Shown one piece after another: positions 1 to 9,900 of a DNA stretch of 64,000 nt. Source of the DNA: Streptomyces sp. HM190 (GTDB lineage: Bacteria > Actinomycetota > Actinomycetes > Streptomycetales > Streptomycetaceae); the NCBI RefSeq assembly GCF_009857135.1, contig NZ_CP047318.1, forward strand, positions 62,001 through 126,000, given 5' to 3'. The first letter of the stretch is position 1. Each line of letters starts with the position of its first letter. A program made the position numbers and the translations under genes. The notes under the pieces are model-generated. The model ran no database searches and was not told where the DNA came from. It saw nothing but the letters and a program-made list of their open reading frames with translations.

Positions 1-2
1 TC

Positions 3-326
3 GCCCTGCCCGGTGTGGTGGAGTCGGCCTACGACGCCGTCCCGATCGCGCCGCTGAGGTCCCTCAACGAGGCGCTGGCGGGCCTGGTCCAGGCACTGCC
101 GCAGATCACCTCGCCGGCCCTGGTCTTCGTCAGCCCCCAAGACCACGTCGTCGACCCAGCCTCCTCCCAGCTGCTCGTGGCCCGGAGCAGCGGAGAGGCG
201 ACGCTGGTGGAACTGCCGAACTCATACCACGTCGCCACCCTCGACTACGAGAGTGATCTCATCAACGAACGGTCCGCGGCCTGGGCCACCGAGCTGTGCC
301 GGCAGAACCGCCAGACCGCTGGATAA
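3..326 (+). CDS. alpha/beta hydrolase (carboxylesterase-like), C-terminal part
   Basis: The frame is open from the left edge of the window, so the start and the nucleophile elbow lie outside. The visible 107 residues match the C-terminal third of small Est30-type carboxylesterases or monoacylglycerol lipases. The segment SPQDHVVDP carries the putative catalytic Asp, and SYHVATLDYE carries the putative catalytic His in the S-x-H-x-x-T-x-D-x-E context usual for that family. The nucleophile Ser cannot be checked. The protein would be a cytosolic ester hydrolase; the substrate cannot be told. It stands alone before a stretch of decayed DNA. Confidence 0.7.
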   Translation, partial: ALPGVVESAYDAVPIAPLRSLNEALAGLVQALPQITSPALVFVSPQDHVVDPASSQLLVARSSGEATLVELPNSYHVATLDYESDLINERSAAWATELCRQNRQTAG

Positions 327-395
327 CGGCTGATCGGCACGCGGGGCGCGTGCTTCCCGCCGCCTCAGGAAAGCTTCAGCCGTGCAGTGGGCGAG

Positions 396-689
396 GCGGG
401 CGCGGACGAGTTGCCGGCATCGGCGCTTACGCCCGTACTCCTCTGTGGTTCTCGCCTGGAAGTCTGCATCTTCCGCCGCGATGGCTCTGACGGCGCAGGT
501 CTCGGCCCAGTTCAGCAGCCGCGTGAGTGCGTGCCGTACCTGGGCGTCGCGGTGCCGGGCTGTGCCAGACAGGTCGCAAATGAACCAGCGCGGGCGGCTG
601 CTGGGGTTACCGTGAGCGACACGGCGCCAGGCGGCGAGATTGAGGAGCAATAGGCGAAAGCCCTCGACGCCCCGCCCGCGGTCAACGCC
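396..689 (-). pseudogene. tnpB: remnant of a TnpB (IS605/IS1341-type) gene
   Basis: Read on the minus strand, about 98 codons resemble the RuvC-like core of actinomycete TnpB proteins. A GVD near the upstream end matches the first catalytic Asp motif. It is followed by LAAWRRVAHGNP, the conserved DLSGTARHRDAQVRHALTRL block, and AAEDADFQ, which matches the IAxEDLDF motif with the catalytic Glu. Then GRKRRCRQLV matches the HGRKKRFRQLI stretch. Both ends run into unrelated sequence, there is no start, and the C-terminal zinc ribbon and last Asp are missing. It is a decayed fragment, not a working gene. Confidence 0.6.
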
Positions 690-1484
690 GCAGGTCACAG
701 CGCCTTGCCGGTGCTGTCCAGGGCGCCAGGAGCACTGGGCGCGGCGCCCGCAAGGGGCGCAGCCGTGCATTGGGGCGCCCGGGCGCAGACGGCCACAGCA
801 TCCAAAGCTGGCAGACGATCCCTGTTTGCGTGCGGGTCTTGAAATCCTGCCCCACACGCAGTGGCCGGACCGAAAGAGCGAGCCGGCCGCGTCGGGAGTT
901 GCTTCAGCCGGGTTGGGATTGCAGGAAGAGGGCCCGTCCGCCAGCCGCAATCTGGTGCTGCTCGGCCCCGTTAATAGGGTGCTCCCGGTTTCGGCGGATG
1001 CAAGTGCAGACGACTGTCCATTCGCCGGTGGAACGAACTACTCGGACGGACGGCGTTCACTTTGAGAGACGAGCATGGAGCAGCTTCGCCTTACTGCCTG
1101 CGTCCCAGCCCGCTGACGATTCTCCTCACACAGCGCACCGGAGCAGGACCACGGTCAGGACGCCCTCGTACACATACAGACTGTGTGCACTCCCCTATCC
1201 CTCTGGGGTTGGTTCTCTTTTTTACATCGGTGCATCTGTCCGGCCAGTATGTCATCGCCCTACCAGTGCCACAGTCACAGCGAAAGGATACGGGCACCTG
1301 CGACGGGCATCGCGTGATTCCACGGATGCGTGCGATTTTCGGAGTACTTCGAGAGGGCGCATGGGCCACCCTACACGCCGCACTATCTTCAGATCCTCTT
1401 ATCAGCCGGTGTACACATTGATGGGAAGAGAGGATGTTTTTGGCGTGCCAGCTTCACGGCGGCCCGACTGTCCCGAGGCGGATC
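690..1484. other. gene-less stretch of about 0.8 kb
   Basis: Only short overlapping open frames in several phases occur here. None has a ribosome binding site, a consistent third-position GC pattern or a recognisable motif. GC content drops visibly around 1180-1460 compared with the flanks, which fits decayed or imported DNA. No RNA gene or repeat was recognised. Confidence 0.5.
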
Positions 1485-2144
1485 CTATTCATTTTCCTTA
1501 CGGGAACGCCATTTCCTGAACCGGGACGAAAGACCGGTTGTCGCATAGGGGGGAAGTCCTTCGCCGAACCCCTGGAGCTTTTCGTAGGCCTTTTTGAGCT
1601 GACCCTCGGTGGGGAACATACTGAACTCGACGGCCATCTCGAGGACGTCTTCCATCGTGATCACCTGGAGGTCGCGGCCTGCCGCGATGGCCTGGCCGGC
1701 GCCGTCATCGATGGCTACCAGGACCTCGTGACCGAGGTCCTGGTAGTGCACACCGTGCGCCACGACGACGGCTTCCCCCAGATCCCTGCGCTCGCGCAGG
1801 GCGTCTTCGAACTGACGCCCGCGTACGTCTTCGAAGACCTCGACCACACGGGGTGGGGCGGACTCGGCCTGGAGTGCGGGAAGGACCCGCACGTGCCGGC
1901 TGGCGGCCAGGCGGGTCCACCGGAGCCTGATCCCGGGGTATTTCCGGTCCTTGCCGACAACCTCGTCGCAGACCTCCTGCGGTACGAGAAGTACCAGGTC
2001 GGCCTTGCGGAGAACCTCTACGAGCAGGGCGTGGAGATTGGCGCCGACAAAGTGCACGCAGATGACCGCATCCAGGATGCAGACCGGTTCACGCTGCTCC
2101 GGCGAAGCCTCTTCGCCAGCTTCTTCCACCTGCTGCTCGGGCAA
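1485..2144 (-). CDS. PIN-domain-like protein, putative toxin of an XRE-ImmA/PIN pair
   Basis: A 219-residue protein with PIN-like features. [11 protein letters not shown] near residues 22-32 supplies an early acidic residue after a hydrophobic strand. [13 protein letters not shown] gives the second acidic cluster. [18 protein letters not shown] and [13 protein letters not shown] resemble the C-terminal acidic motifs of PIN ribonucleases. The start used is TTG at 2144; an in-frame GTG at 2129 is an alternative. The gene lies directly downstream of an XRE/ImmA-IrrE gene on the same strand once the intervening insertion sequence is ignored. XRE-COG2856 followed by a PIN gene is a known two-gene arrangement, so a toxin role is inferred from context. 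The insertion may have cut its transcription. Confidence 0.6.
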   Translation of the reverse strand: MPEQQVEEAGEEASPEQREPVCILDAVICVHFVGANLHALLVEVLRKADLVLLVPQEVCDEVVGKDRKYPGIRLRWTRLAASRHVRVLPALQAESAPPRVVEVFEDVRGRQFEDALRERRDLGEAVVVAHGVHYQDLGHEVLVAIDDGAGQAIAAGRDLQVITMEDVLEMAVEFSMFPTEGQLKKAYEKLQGFGEGLPPYATTGLSSRFRKWRSRKENE

Positions 2145-2182
2145 TCCCCCACCCCTTCGAAGCCCCCGTCAGGACCACTCTA

Positions 2183-2186
2183 CTAG
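2183..2186. repeat. left target-site duplication CTAG of the IS5-group element
   Basis: CTAG lies directly before the left inverted repeat and is repeated directly after the right one at 3128-3131. A short CTAG/TA-type duplication is usual for the IS427 group of the IS5 family. Confidence 0.7.
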
Positions 2187-2231
2187 GGTGTGTGTCGAAA
2201 GTGGATCTTGAACGTGAGATGATCTTGCTTC

Positions 2232-3106
2232 GTGGCACGTGGAGATCTGACGGACGCGCAATGGGCGGTGCTGGAACCGCTGTTGCCGAAGGGCAAGAAG
2301 CCCGGACGGCCGCCGACGTGGGCCAGGCGGCAGCTGATCGACGGCATACGGTTCCGGGTCCGTACTGGCGTTCCGTGGCGGGACCTGCCCGCCGAGTACG
2401 GGCCGTGGGGCCGGGCGTACGACTTGTTCCGGCGGTGGCAGCGGGACGGCACCTGGCATCGGATCTTCACCGCGCTCCAGGCCCGGGCCGACGCGAAAGA
2501 GCTGATCACCTGGGACATCAACGTCGACTCCACGGTGTGTCGGGCCCACCAGCACGCCGCCGGGGCAAGGAAAAAGGGGAGCTGCAGAAGGAGCCGCCCG
2601 GCGGCGTCGGCGTCGAGCCCGACGACCACGGCCTCGGCCGCTCGCGCGGTGGCCTGACCACCAAGCTGCACCTGGCCGTCGAACAAGGCCAGAAGCCCAT
2701 GTCCATCGTGATCACGGCCGGCCAGCGGGGCGACTCCCCGCAGTTCGAGCCTGTCCTGAACAAGATCCGCGTCCCGCGTCTTGGCCCAGGCAGGCCGCGC
2801 ACCCGGCCCGATCGTGTGCGCGCCGACAAGGCGTACGCCTCCCGGAAGAACCGCGCTTACCTGCGGCAGCGCAGGATCCGCTGCACCATCCCGGACAAGG
2901 CCGACCAGGCCCGCAACCGCAAGAAACGCGGCTCGCGCGGCGGCCGACCGCCGAAGTTCGACCCGCAGGACTACAAGGCTCGGCACGCGGTCGAGTGCGG
3001 CATCAACCGCCTCAAAAGGCACCGGGCCGTGGCCACGAGGTACGACAAGCTCGCGGTCCGCTACGAGGCGACCGTCCTCGTAGCGGCCATCAATGAATGG
3101 CTGTGA
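2232..3106 (+). CDS. IS5-family transposase made by -1 frameshifting
   Basis: The first frame (2232-2657) begins [19 protein letters not shown], the usual IS5/IS427 N-terminus, and carries the first catalytic Asp in WDINVDST. The second frame, shifted by -1 and ending at 3106, carries [15 protein letters not shown], the second Asp in [12 protein letters not shown] and the Glu in [16 protein letters not shown]. The joint lies near 2575-2582 in GGAAAAAGGGG, where the Lys codons AAA AAG can slip back by one base. That gives a fused DDE enzyme of about 290 residues, normal length for the group. No stop interrupts either half, so the element may be active. Confidence 0.85.
2572..2585 (+). promoter_or_regulatory. 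putative -1 programmed frameshift site
   Basis: The run GGAAAAAGGGGA lies in the overlap of the two transposase frames. In the upstream frame it reads AGG AAA AAG GGG. After a one-base backward slip at the Lys codons it reads on as GGG GAG CTG in the frame that holds the rest of the DDE domain. Confidence 0.55.
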
Positions 3107-3127
3107 CCAGCACATTCGATACACGCC

Positions 3128-4324
3128 CTAGTCCTTCGCCAGCCCGCGGGCTACCAGCCGCGAGAGATCGGCTCGGCGGGGGGCCGGAGGATTGGGGACT
3201 ATACCCGCATCTTTCAGCCGGGCTTCCACTTCTTCCGGCTTGCTGTCCTCCAGCATGGCCAGGGCACGGACTCCGATGTGGTTCTGCCGGTACGCTTCGA
3301 CGGCTCTTTCGAGGATGCGCCGCGGAGCCCGAACCGCCTTGGCGGATTCCTGCTCCTGCTGATATGCGGGGCCCCAGCCGTATTGCTGTGCCAATTGGGC
3401 ACCGGTGGGCCCTTGCAGTCTGTTTTTCTGCTCCTTCGTGATGAGTGACATTGATTCGAGCTGGATGAGGATCACCATGAAACTGACTCGGAAATGGCGT
3501 GCGAGGAGAGCGGCTGTGCGCTCATCCATCACGCCTTTTTCTGGCAGTCCTTCCGCGGAAAGCCACGCCGTAATGCCTTCTTCAGGAGCCAGCAGATTGC
3601 GGGCAAAAGCGTCGCAGCGTTTCTCGCCCGGGGTTCTTTTGCCATCGAGTTGATGCGCTTCGGTGCCGTCGTTCCACAGCAGATGACCGAGTTCGTGCGC
3701 AAAGCTGAAACGCTGCCGTTCTGGGACATCGCAGGCCCGGACGGCGATGAGTGTAATGTCACGCTCCGGATCCGTGGCGGTGAATCCCTCTGTGGTTTTC
3801 GGGAGCCTCAGGACTGCCGTGTCCACGCCGGTGAGCTGTTCGATCAGCTCATCGACGTCGGCGATGGGAGCGCAGCCAAGGTGGAGCAGTTCCCGCACCC
3901 GTTGGGCCAGCACCCGGCCCTGCTCCTCGCGGGGCAAGTCTTCATCCGGCACGGACAAGGAGCCATCGGTCTTCCGGTGCCGCACCGCAACGGGGCCCAG
4001 CTTGTCCAGCCGGGCGTCCAGTTCCAGCACCTCCAGGGTGCGCCGCAGAGCTTCCTCCCGCTCTGCGGCCACCACCTCATTGATACGGGCCGCGATCCGT
4101 ACCCTGCCGCGCACCGGATTCCCGCTGGTCAGCAGCCGCACTGGAATGTCCAGCGCAACGGCGAGCCGATCCAGCTCGGCGAGCGTCACAGTGGCGCGAG
4201 CGCCGTTTTCGATACGGGTCAAGGTCGATTGGGAGAGCTGAGCGCGAGAGGCGAGCTGGCGCTGATTGAGCCCAGCACGCTCACGTTCGCAGCGGATCCG
4301 CTCCCCCACAAGCACGAGATCCAC
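3128..4324 (-). CDS. XRE-type HTH / ImmA-IrrE (COG2856) metallopeptidase-like protein, putative antitoxin
   Basis: A 398-residue protein with two recognisable domains. Residues about 6-62 form an XRE helix-turn-helix (LNQRQLASRAQLSQSTLTRI). Residues about 150-290 form an ImmA/IrrE peptidase-like domain with the zinc motif HELGH at 210-214. The GTG start at 4324 is fixed by AAGGAGG six bases upstream. Such proteins either cleave repressors or, paired with a PIN or other toxin gene, act as antitoxin and autorepressor. Here the PIN-like gene lies downstream, beyond an inserted IS. The stop codon TAG overlaps the CTAG target duplication, so the protein is not truncated. Confidence 0.85.
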   Translation of the reverse strand: MDLVLVGERIRCERERAGLNQRQLASRAQLSQSTLTRIENGARATVTLAELDRLAVALDIPVRLLTSGNPVRGRVRIAARINEVVAAEREEALRRTLEVLELDARLDKLGPVAVRHRKTDGSLSVPDEDLPREEQGRVLAQRVRELLHLGCAPIADVDELIEQLTGVDTAVLRLPKTTEGFTATDPERDITLIAVRACDVPERQRFSFAHELGHLLWNDGTEAHQLDGKRTPGEKRCDAFARNLLAPEEGITAWLSAEGLPEKGVMDERTAALLARHFRVSFMVILIQLESMSLITKEQKNRLQGPTGAQLAQQYGWGPAYQQEQESAKAVRAPRRILERAVEAYRQNHIGVRALAMLEDSKPEEVEARLKDAGIVPNPPAPRRADLSRLVARGLAKD

Positions 4325-4345
4325 GTAGCACCTCCTTCAGAATCA

Positions 4346-4374
4346 ATTCTACCGGCCTGATTCACGCTGGCCAA
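4346..4374 (-). promoter_or_regulatory. promoter of the XRE/ImmA gene
   Basis: On the minus strand TTGGCC and TAGAAT are separated by 17 bases. The -10 element ends about 21 bases before the GTG start at 4324, which leaves room for the AAGGAGG ribosome binding site. Confidence 0.5.
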
Positions 4375-5213
4375 TGGCATGTGTATCACCTGGGACTGAC
4401 AAGCCTGGAACTACGGCAGACTCAACGCCCCAGCTGTCCCCTTCTGGGCGTATGGGTTTTGCCATGGCCGCTGGTGCGTTCTGGGGCGAAGCAGGCGTGC
4501 CCAGCGCGCGGGCCCGTCTTTGCCGAGCGGCTCCGCAAGGCAGCCGGTTGCCCGTGTGCCCGGCTGGGGCGTGCCTGTGCAGGGGTGTCCCCCACCGTCC
4601 CTGCGTCGCGGCATCTGACACGGGCGGCGACGGAGCGGTTAAGGCGCAGCCGGGTGCGCCTTCCTTCGGTGCGGCCCGCGAAAGGGAGGCGCCGGCGCGC
4701 GGCCAAAGCGGGCAGGTCGGCGAGATCGCGCTTGGGTGGCCGTAGGGGCCCCGGGCTGGCGCTGTGAGCTGCCTCCGTCTCCTTTCGTGATCGGCTGCTG
4801 GCCCTGTGATGTCGGTGGGGCCGCTCGTCCTGGTGGCCACTGCGGCCGCGCGGCTGAAGCACCTGGCCGGTTGCCGCGGCCGCCTGTGCCAAGCGTCCCG
4901 GCGCGTGCTGCAAGGGCACGCGGTTGCCCGGACAGGAGCGGGCAAGATCACCTCGGCGCTTCACCGAGAAAGGCCGGCGGTGGTCCCGGCCGCTGGGTCA
5001 GGCGCGCGTTCGAGGGCTGGGGGTGGCGGCGGCGCGCTTGACCTGGCTGTCCGTGGCTGTTGAGGCTTCGTGCGCCTACGGCTGCCGTCGGATGCAGGGC
5101 CCTCAATTGCTGCCTCGGCTGGGCTCGTTTGCTTCGGGCGCCGTGGCTCTCCGAGCGGGTGCGGGCCGCGCCGCTGAACAGAACGCCTGGCCGCCGCTGC
5201 CTCACGGCTCGCC
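4375..5213. other. gene-less GC-rich stretch of about 0.84 kb
   Basis: Open frames overlap on both strands as expected for very GC-rich DNA. Their translations are Arg/Ala/Pro-rich, without domains or plausible starts. No gene, RNA or repeat could be supported. Confidence 0.45.
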
Positions 5214-5453
5214 TCAACATGCAGGAAGATCCGTCTCCTGACGCCCGGCCTGGTACGAGCAGGGTGGCGACGGTACCTGCTGCCCGGCGCCTCCTGGTTC
5301 CTGCCCCTGGAGCAGGAGCAGGAGCAGTGTCACGACGACGGCCCCCACGGTGATGGGTGTCGCCAGTTCTTTCCACTTGTGGGCCGCGTAGGCGGTCAGC
5401 AGACCGATCAGGAGCAAGACAATGAGGTCCAGGTCGCCGTGCCACATAACCAT
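5214..5453 (-). CDS. small two-helix membrane protein
   Basis: A 79-residue protein, possibly starting at the second Met two codons later. Two hydrophobic stretches are clear: DLIVLLLIGLLTAYAAHKW (about residues 8-27) and ITVGAVVVTLLLLLLQ (about 34-49), joined by a short polar turn. A polar Cys- and Pro-containing tail of about 28 residues follows. An AGGG-rich sequence precedes the start. Small proteins of this shape are common around actinomycete plasmid-transfer and accessory genes, but no specific family was recognised. Confidence 0.5.
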   Translation of the reverse strand: MVMWHGDLDLIVLLLIGLLTAYAAHKWKELATPITVGAVVVTLLLLLLQGQEPGGAGQQVPSPPCSYQAGRQETDLPAC

Positions 5454-5491
5454 CCCTGTGCCCTTTCGGCTCGGACCTGATCGCCCCGCCC

Positions 5492-5512
5492 GGGCGGGCG
5501 GGCGGGCGGGCG
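5492..5512. repeat. short GGGC tandem repeat
   Basis: Five perfect CGGG/GGGC units lie in tandem between the small membrane protein gene and the next gene. It is simple-sequence DNA and prone to slippage. Confidence 0.7.
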
Positions 5513-5669
5513 ATAGAGGCTTCGTTCGATGGGCTCCTGGTCGGGAGTGCCAAAAGCCCTGCCCTCACAGGTTTGTAGTGATCACCGCCGGATCCTGGCC
5601 GACAGAATCGGGGGTGTTCCCACCGCGTGCTGCGGGCTGTCGGTCACCCGGGCTTGCGATAGTGGTCAT

Positions 5670-6560
5670 GTGGTGTGGGGAGATCTGACCGAGCGAGGCC
5701 TGGTCCTGGGAGACTTGTACGGGTGGCCGGGGTGGGTGATCGAGGTTGATATCGACTGGCGGACGTGGAGCGCCACCCGGGTCCGGGACGTCCCGCCGCA
5801 GCGCACGCGGCGCAATTCCCGGCGGCCATGTGATGACCCTGAGTTGGTAGAGCGGATCAAGAAAGCGGCGGAGGCAGCACGTGAGGCACCCCGCAGCGGG
5901 ATCTGGCTTGTCTCCCTCGGTCTTCCCTCGCCCCACGGGAAGAAGAAGGACGGGGTGCGGTTGCGTGCCCAGACCATCGCGGCACTGTACGAGTGCGCGC
6001 TCAACTTCGGGCTGTCTCCCCGGCGGGCCATCTCCGAGGTCTACGGGCTTCGTGTGTCCGAGGCGCCCGGTGAGCGCGCGCAGTACTCCCGAACATTGGA
6101 ACGGTGGATCGAACAGGCCCGCAAAACGATCAACCCGGAGACGGACAGACCCTACCTGCCGGCCTATGACCCCGAGATGCACGCGCCGCGGTTGTGGCCG
6201 ATCGGCCGGGGGCACCCGCTCGAGCCCCGCCGCGCCCAGCCGGCGCTGCCGGAGCCAGTGAGGCAGGGCCCATACGCCGGGCGCACCCTGGCCTTGCGGG
6301 TGACCCGAACGCCGCCGCCGACGGTGGAAGCGCACGAGGCTCAGGAGCGCGGGCGGCGGCTGATCGGGCTGGATTTGATCATCGAGGGGCGATGGTCCCA
6401 CGGTGAAGACCTGCCCTCTCTTCCGCTCCTGCGGGCTGTCAACCCTGCTCAGACCCCCCGCCGGGTACAGGCCCTGGTACAGGAGCTGGAAGCACGCTTC
6501 CCCGGGGCCAAGGTCACAGCGACCGTCAGCGCGCAGGCGATGGGCAACCCAGTGACGTGA
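5670..6560 (+). CDS. hypothetical protein
   Basis: The coding pattern is convincing from about 5670, where two consecutive GTG codons (5670, 5673) begin VVWGDLTERGLVLGDLYGW. The frame is open further upstream to 5529, but that part looks non-coding. The product of about 296 residues has a basic N-terminal third (RTRRNSRRPCDDPELVERIKKAAEAAREA). A central helical stretch follows (QTIAALYECALNFGLSPRRAISEVYGL), which could be a DNA-binding or replication-type fold. The Pro/Arg-rich C-terminus ends in a short alpha/beta segment. No family was recognised. It stands alone and is followed by a hairpin. Confidence 0.55.
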   Translation: MVWGDLTERGLVLGDLYGWPGWVIEVDIDWRTWSATRVRDVPPQRTRRNSRRPCDDPELVERIKKAAEAAREAPRSGIWLVSLGLPSPHGKKKDGVRLRAQTIAALYECALNFGLSPRRAISEVYGLRVSEAPGERAQYSRTLERWIEQARKTINPETDRPYLPAYDPEMHAPRLWPIGRGHPLEPRRAQPALPEPVRQGPYAGRTLALRVTRTPPPTVEAHEAQERGRRLIGLDLIIEGRWSHGEDLPSLPLLRAVNPAQTPRRVQALVQELEARFPGAKVTATVSAQAMGNPVT

Positions 6561-6594
6561 ACTGGCCCTGTTCGGCCGATGCCCCGCTGCCAGG

Positions 6595-6614
6595 CACGAC
6601 GCGTCCGCGTCGTG
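6595..6614 (+). terminator. hairpin downstream of the hypothetical gene
   Basis: CACGACGCG TC CGCGTCGTG is a perfect 9-bp inverted repeat that begins 34 bases after the stop of the preceding gene. No T-run follows, which is usual for actinomycete terminators. It could also be a regulatory palindrome. Confidence 0.45.
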
Positions 6615-6956
6615 CTGCACCGCGAAGAGACAGAGAAGGTCTTGTCTGCCCGCACCGACCTTGCCCCGTCTGCGGATTCAAGAGGAGGTTTCTGCCGGAC
6701 ATTGCGACAGGAAGTGGCCGGGCATCACCGTTCGTGGCTGCCCCCTTGTTGACGCAAGCGGGGGCATGAAAAGCATCTGAAGCGGCTCAAGGATGACGAC
6801 GCCCCTTTTGCGGCCTCTTGAGAGCGAGGCTGCTTCGAGGCCCCGCCGTGCCCGACGGCCGCCGGCCTGGCAAGGCTGCAGCGTGGCTCTACGAGGTGTC
6901 GCCAAGGCAGGCATTGTGCCGATCCCGCGGGTCCTCACGACCGAGTTGACTGTTCG
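6615..6956. other. intergenic stretch of about 0.34 kb
   Basis: It lies between a plus-strand gene and the 3' end of the large minus-strand NACHT gene. No supported gene or repeat was seen. Confidence 0.4.
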
Positions 6957-9900
6957 TCACGGTGAGTTCGGACTTTCGTGGGATGGGTTCGGTGCTTTGC
7001 GCCAGGCGCTGTCCTCGCTCGGCAGCCGGCAGTCCAGCACGTGTGCGGCGACGAGTAGCTGTTCGTCCTGTACGAGGAGGCGCGCTTGCTCGACCTGCTG
7101 GCTGCGGACATCGTCGATTTCGTGGCCGGTGCTGGGGCAACCGCGCCTATGGGCGTTCCAGCGTGTGGAGTCGAAGTAGCCGACCAGCAGCAGACCTGCG
7201 GTGTGTGGTTCGCTGAGGTAGGCGCGCAGTTGGGTACGCGTGGCGGTGGGCAGTTCGTGGTTCCAGCATCCTTTCGCTTCGATCACTACTCGGATGGTGT
7301 GCTGGCCGGTGCCGGGCGCAGAGGGGGCCTCGATCTGGAGATCGGTTCTCAGTCCGGGCAGGCCGGTGCGTCGTACCTGCACTTCCCGGTTGACGACGAC
7401 GCGGTGTCCTCCGATGTCGCGGCGGAGGAAGGAGGCGACTGCGTCGCTGAGGTCGTCCTCCCAGCAGGGCCAGCACCGAGTGTTGGCCTCGAATCGGCTG
7501 CGGTCGCGGTTCCAGAGGTTGACGGCAGTGCCGTTGTATCCCTGCAGATCCTCCTGCATGGCGGAGAGTGATTCGCGGACCAGGTCGAGGAGTTGGCGGG
7601 CATCTCGTACCAGACGCGTTTGAGTGTCGGTCGCGAGGCGGATGAGCTGTTCGGGTTCGAGGGGCAGCGCATCTCGGTCGGCTGCTGCCCTGGCCGTGGC
7701 ACGGCCGTATACGCGTAGTTGCGAAACGCCCGGGTGTGTCTGGGCAAGGCGGCGCAAAGCGGCTGCTGCGGAAGAGGTCGCCCTTGAGGCGAGTAGGCGT
7801 GGCACGTGCTGCAGCAGGTCGACGAGGCGGTCGTCGGGCTGGATGCCGAGCTGGGGGTGGCGTTGCAGGCGGGCGAGGCTGTCCTCGTCGAGCAAGAGGG
7901 TGTAGAGCTCGGCCAGCGTGTCGTCGTCGAGGCGGTGAAAGGACCAGGTGTCGGGGTCGTGTCGGGTGAGCTGGCTGCGGTATTGCTGCAGGACGGAAGC
8001 GTCGCTGAGGGCGCGCCGTAGTGCGGGCCAGGAGGTGGCCAGGCTGTGGTGGTGGGGCATGGACTGGGCTGCGAGCAGCCATCGCTGCCGTGCCGGATCG
8101 TCCGGTTGCCGCGTTCGCGGGTCGGCGTCCAGGGCTTGGGCGAGTTGAGTGAGGGCCTGGGGGTCGTGTGCTGCAGCGAGTTCGTCGACAACGGCGTGCC
8201 ACTGCTCGGGACTGCGTTCAGTATGCAGGGCCCAGGTGTGCAGAGTTGGTCTGAGTGCGTAGGTGGGCGGGCCCCCCAGGGCGCCGGCCAGGGTGCGCAC
8301 GGTGTGGATCGAGGCGTGGTCCAGGGTGTCAGTCAGTCGTGGCGGGAGGTGGTCTTGGGCTCGCTCGACGCACAGCGGCAGCCAGGTGGCGCGGGTGATG
8401 TTCTCTCTGGATTCGTAGGCGGGGGCGGCGGCGAGGGCGAGGGCCCAGCCGGCCCAGTGCTCGGGGGTGACGTCCAGGGCCATGGGATCGGGGATCAGGG
8501 CGAAGGCGGTGAGTTCGGCAGCTGGGCGCGGGTCGCCGCCCGCGTTGAGGAGAGCGGTCGCGGTGAGTGGAAGCAGCTGCCTCAGGAGGTGGGCTGCTGC
8601 CTGGGCCAGACGCGCACCGAGGTCGCTGTCGGCCGCCGGACGGGACGGCGCGTGGGAGGCGTAGCTGAGCAGGCTCGCGTTGTGGCGGGAGGGGGAGCCG
8701 TCCGGGGTGCGGTGCAGCTGCTGAAGCACCTCGTTCCACGCAGGGAGCGGATCGCCCGCGTCGCTGGTGGCGATGACCTCCTCGATCGCGGTGTTCAGTG
8801 CTGCTGCGTCGAAGCGGCGTTTTTGGGCTGCGGCTTCCCGGCGTTCGGCCCGCTCTTGTTGCTGACGGGGGTAGATCTCCCACTGGAAGGCGGTGGCGGC
8901 GGCGAGTGTGGGATGAGCACGGCGGGCGGCCTCGCCTCGGGCTTTGGCGTCTGCGTTCGTGGGTGGGGTGAAGCGGACGGCGTGTGAAGCCAGGTCCGCG
9001 TTGGCGGTGATGAGTTGGTCCCAGTGTTCCATCCAGTACAGCGCGTCGGCGCCAGGGAGGATGGCGTCTTGGGGGATCACGCTGAGGGCGGTGGAGAGCT
9101 GCTCTTCGTCGCTGTGCTGGAGCGTGTGGAGGGCGACCTCGCGGCGGGTGTGGGGGCATGCTCCGAGGGCGTCCGCGAGATCCTCCAGAGCGGCCTGCAT
9201 CGGGTCGGTGTAGAGGAGGTCCTCGCCGTGGTCGACGAGGTGGAGGATGGCCCTGCTGACCAGGGGAACGAGATCTGCGGTGGGGGTGTCTTCGTTGAGG
9301 GTGACCGCGCGTGCGAGCAGGCTGACGGCCAGGGGGCAGCTGACGGGGGTGGTGGAGTCTGGCTTCAGTGCGTCCTGTGCCCAGGTGACGGCTTCGACGA
9401 CGGTGGTGCCATCGATACGCTCTGGAATTTCGCGCCGCAGCCGATCGGCCACTCCCCCGAAGTCCTGATCACTATCGCGGAAACGGGCGAGGAGATCCGC
9501 CAACGGCAGGTGCTCTGGGTAGAGGCGGTCCAGTGCCGCGGCGACCACCTCGCGTGAGGTGTCGTCGGTCAAGGCGGTCAATCGGGCGATCGTCTGCCTG
9601 GGGGCGGGCAGGGTGATACCGGTCAGGGCCGCAGTCCGCATAGAACCGTCGTAGCTGAGGTTTTCGGCGACTGCCATGAGAGCGTCGTTCAGTTCGGGAT
9701 GAGGACATGCCCAGGCGATCTCGAGGGCCGCATACATCAGATGTGGGGCACTGGCCGTTGTCAGGCGTGCCTCGAGTTGTGCAGGTAGGTCTGGATGATC
9801 CAAGCGGTGCAGCAGGCTGGGGTCGAGGGTGAGGGTGCTGTCCCGCTCCAGCGCGGTGAACAGGGCGTCGACGGTACGCGCGCGCTCGGCGGCAGGCATG

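Larger units (their letters stand above)
2187..3127 (+). mobile_element. IS5-family (IS427-group) insertion sequence, about 941 bp, apparently intact
   Basis: The ends are imperfect inverted repeats: the left begins GGTGTGTGTCGAAAG, and the right, read on the other strand, begins GGCGTGTATCGAATG. Both are flanked by CTAG. Inside is one transposase split over two overlapping frames joined by a likely -1 frameshift. The element sits between a PIN-like gene and an XRE/ImmA gene on the minus strand. It supplies or preserves the TAG stop of the XRE gene through its CTAG duplication. Confidence 0.85.

Noticed and set aside
4381..5063. Possible plus- or minus-strand genes in 4.4-5.1 kb
   Set aside because: Frames are open on both strands at once, composition is Arg/Ala/Pro-rich and no start or domain supports any of them.
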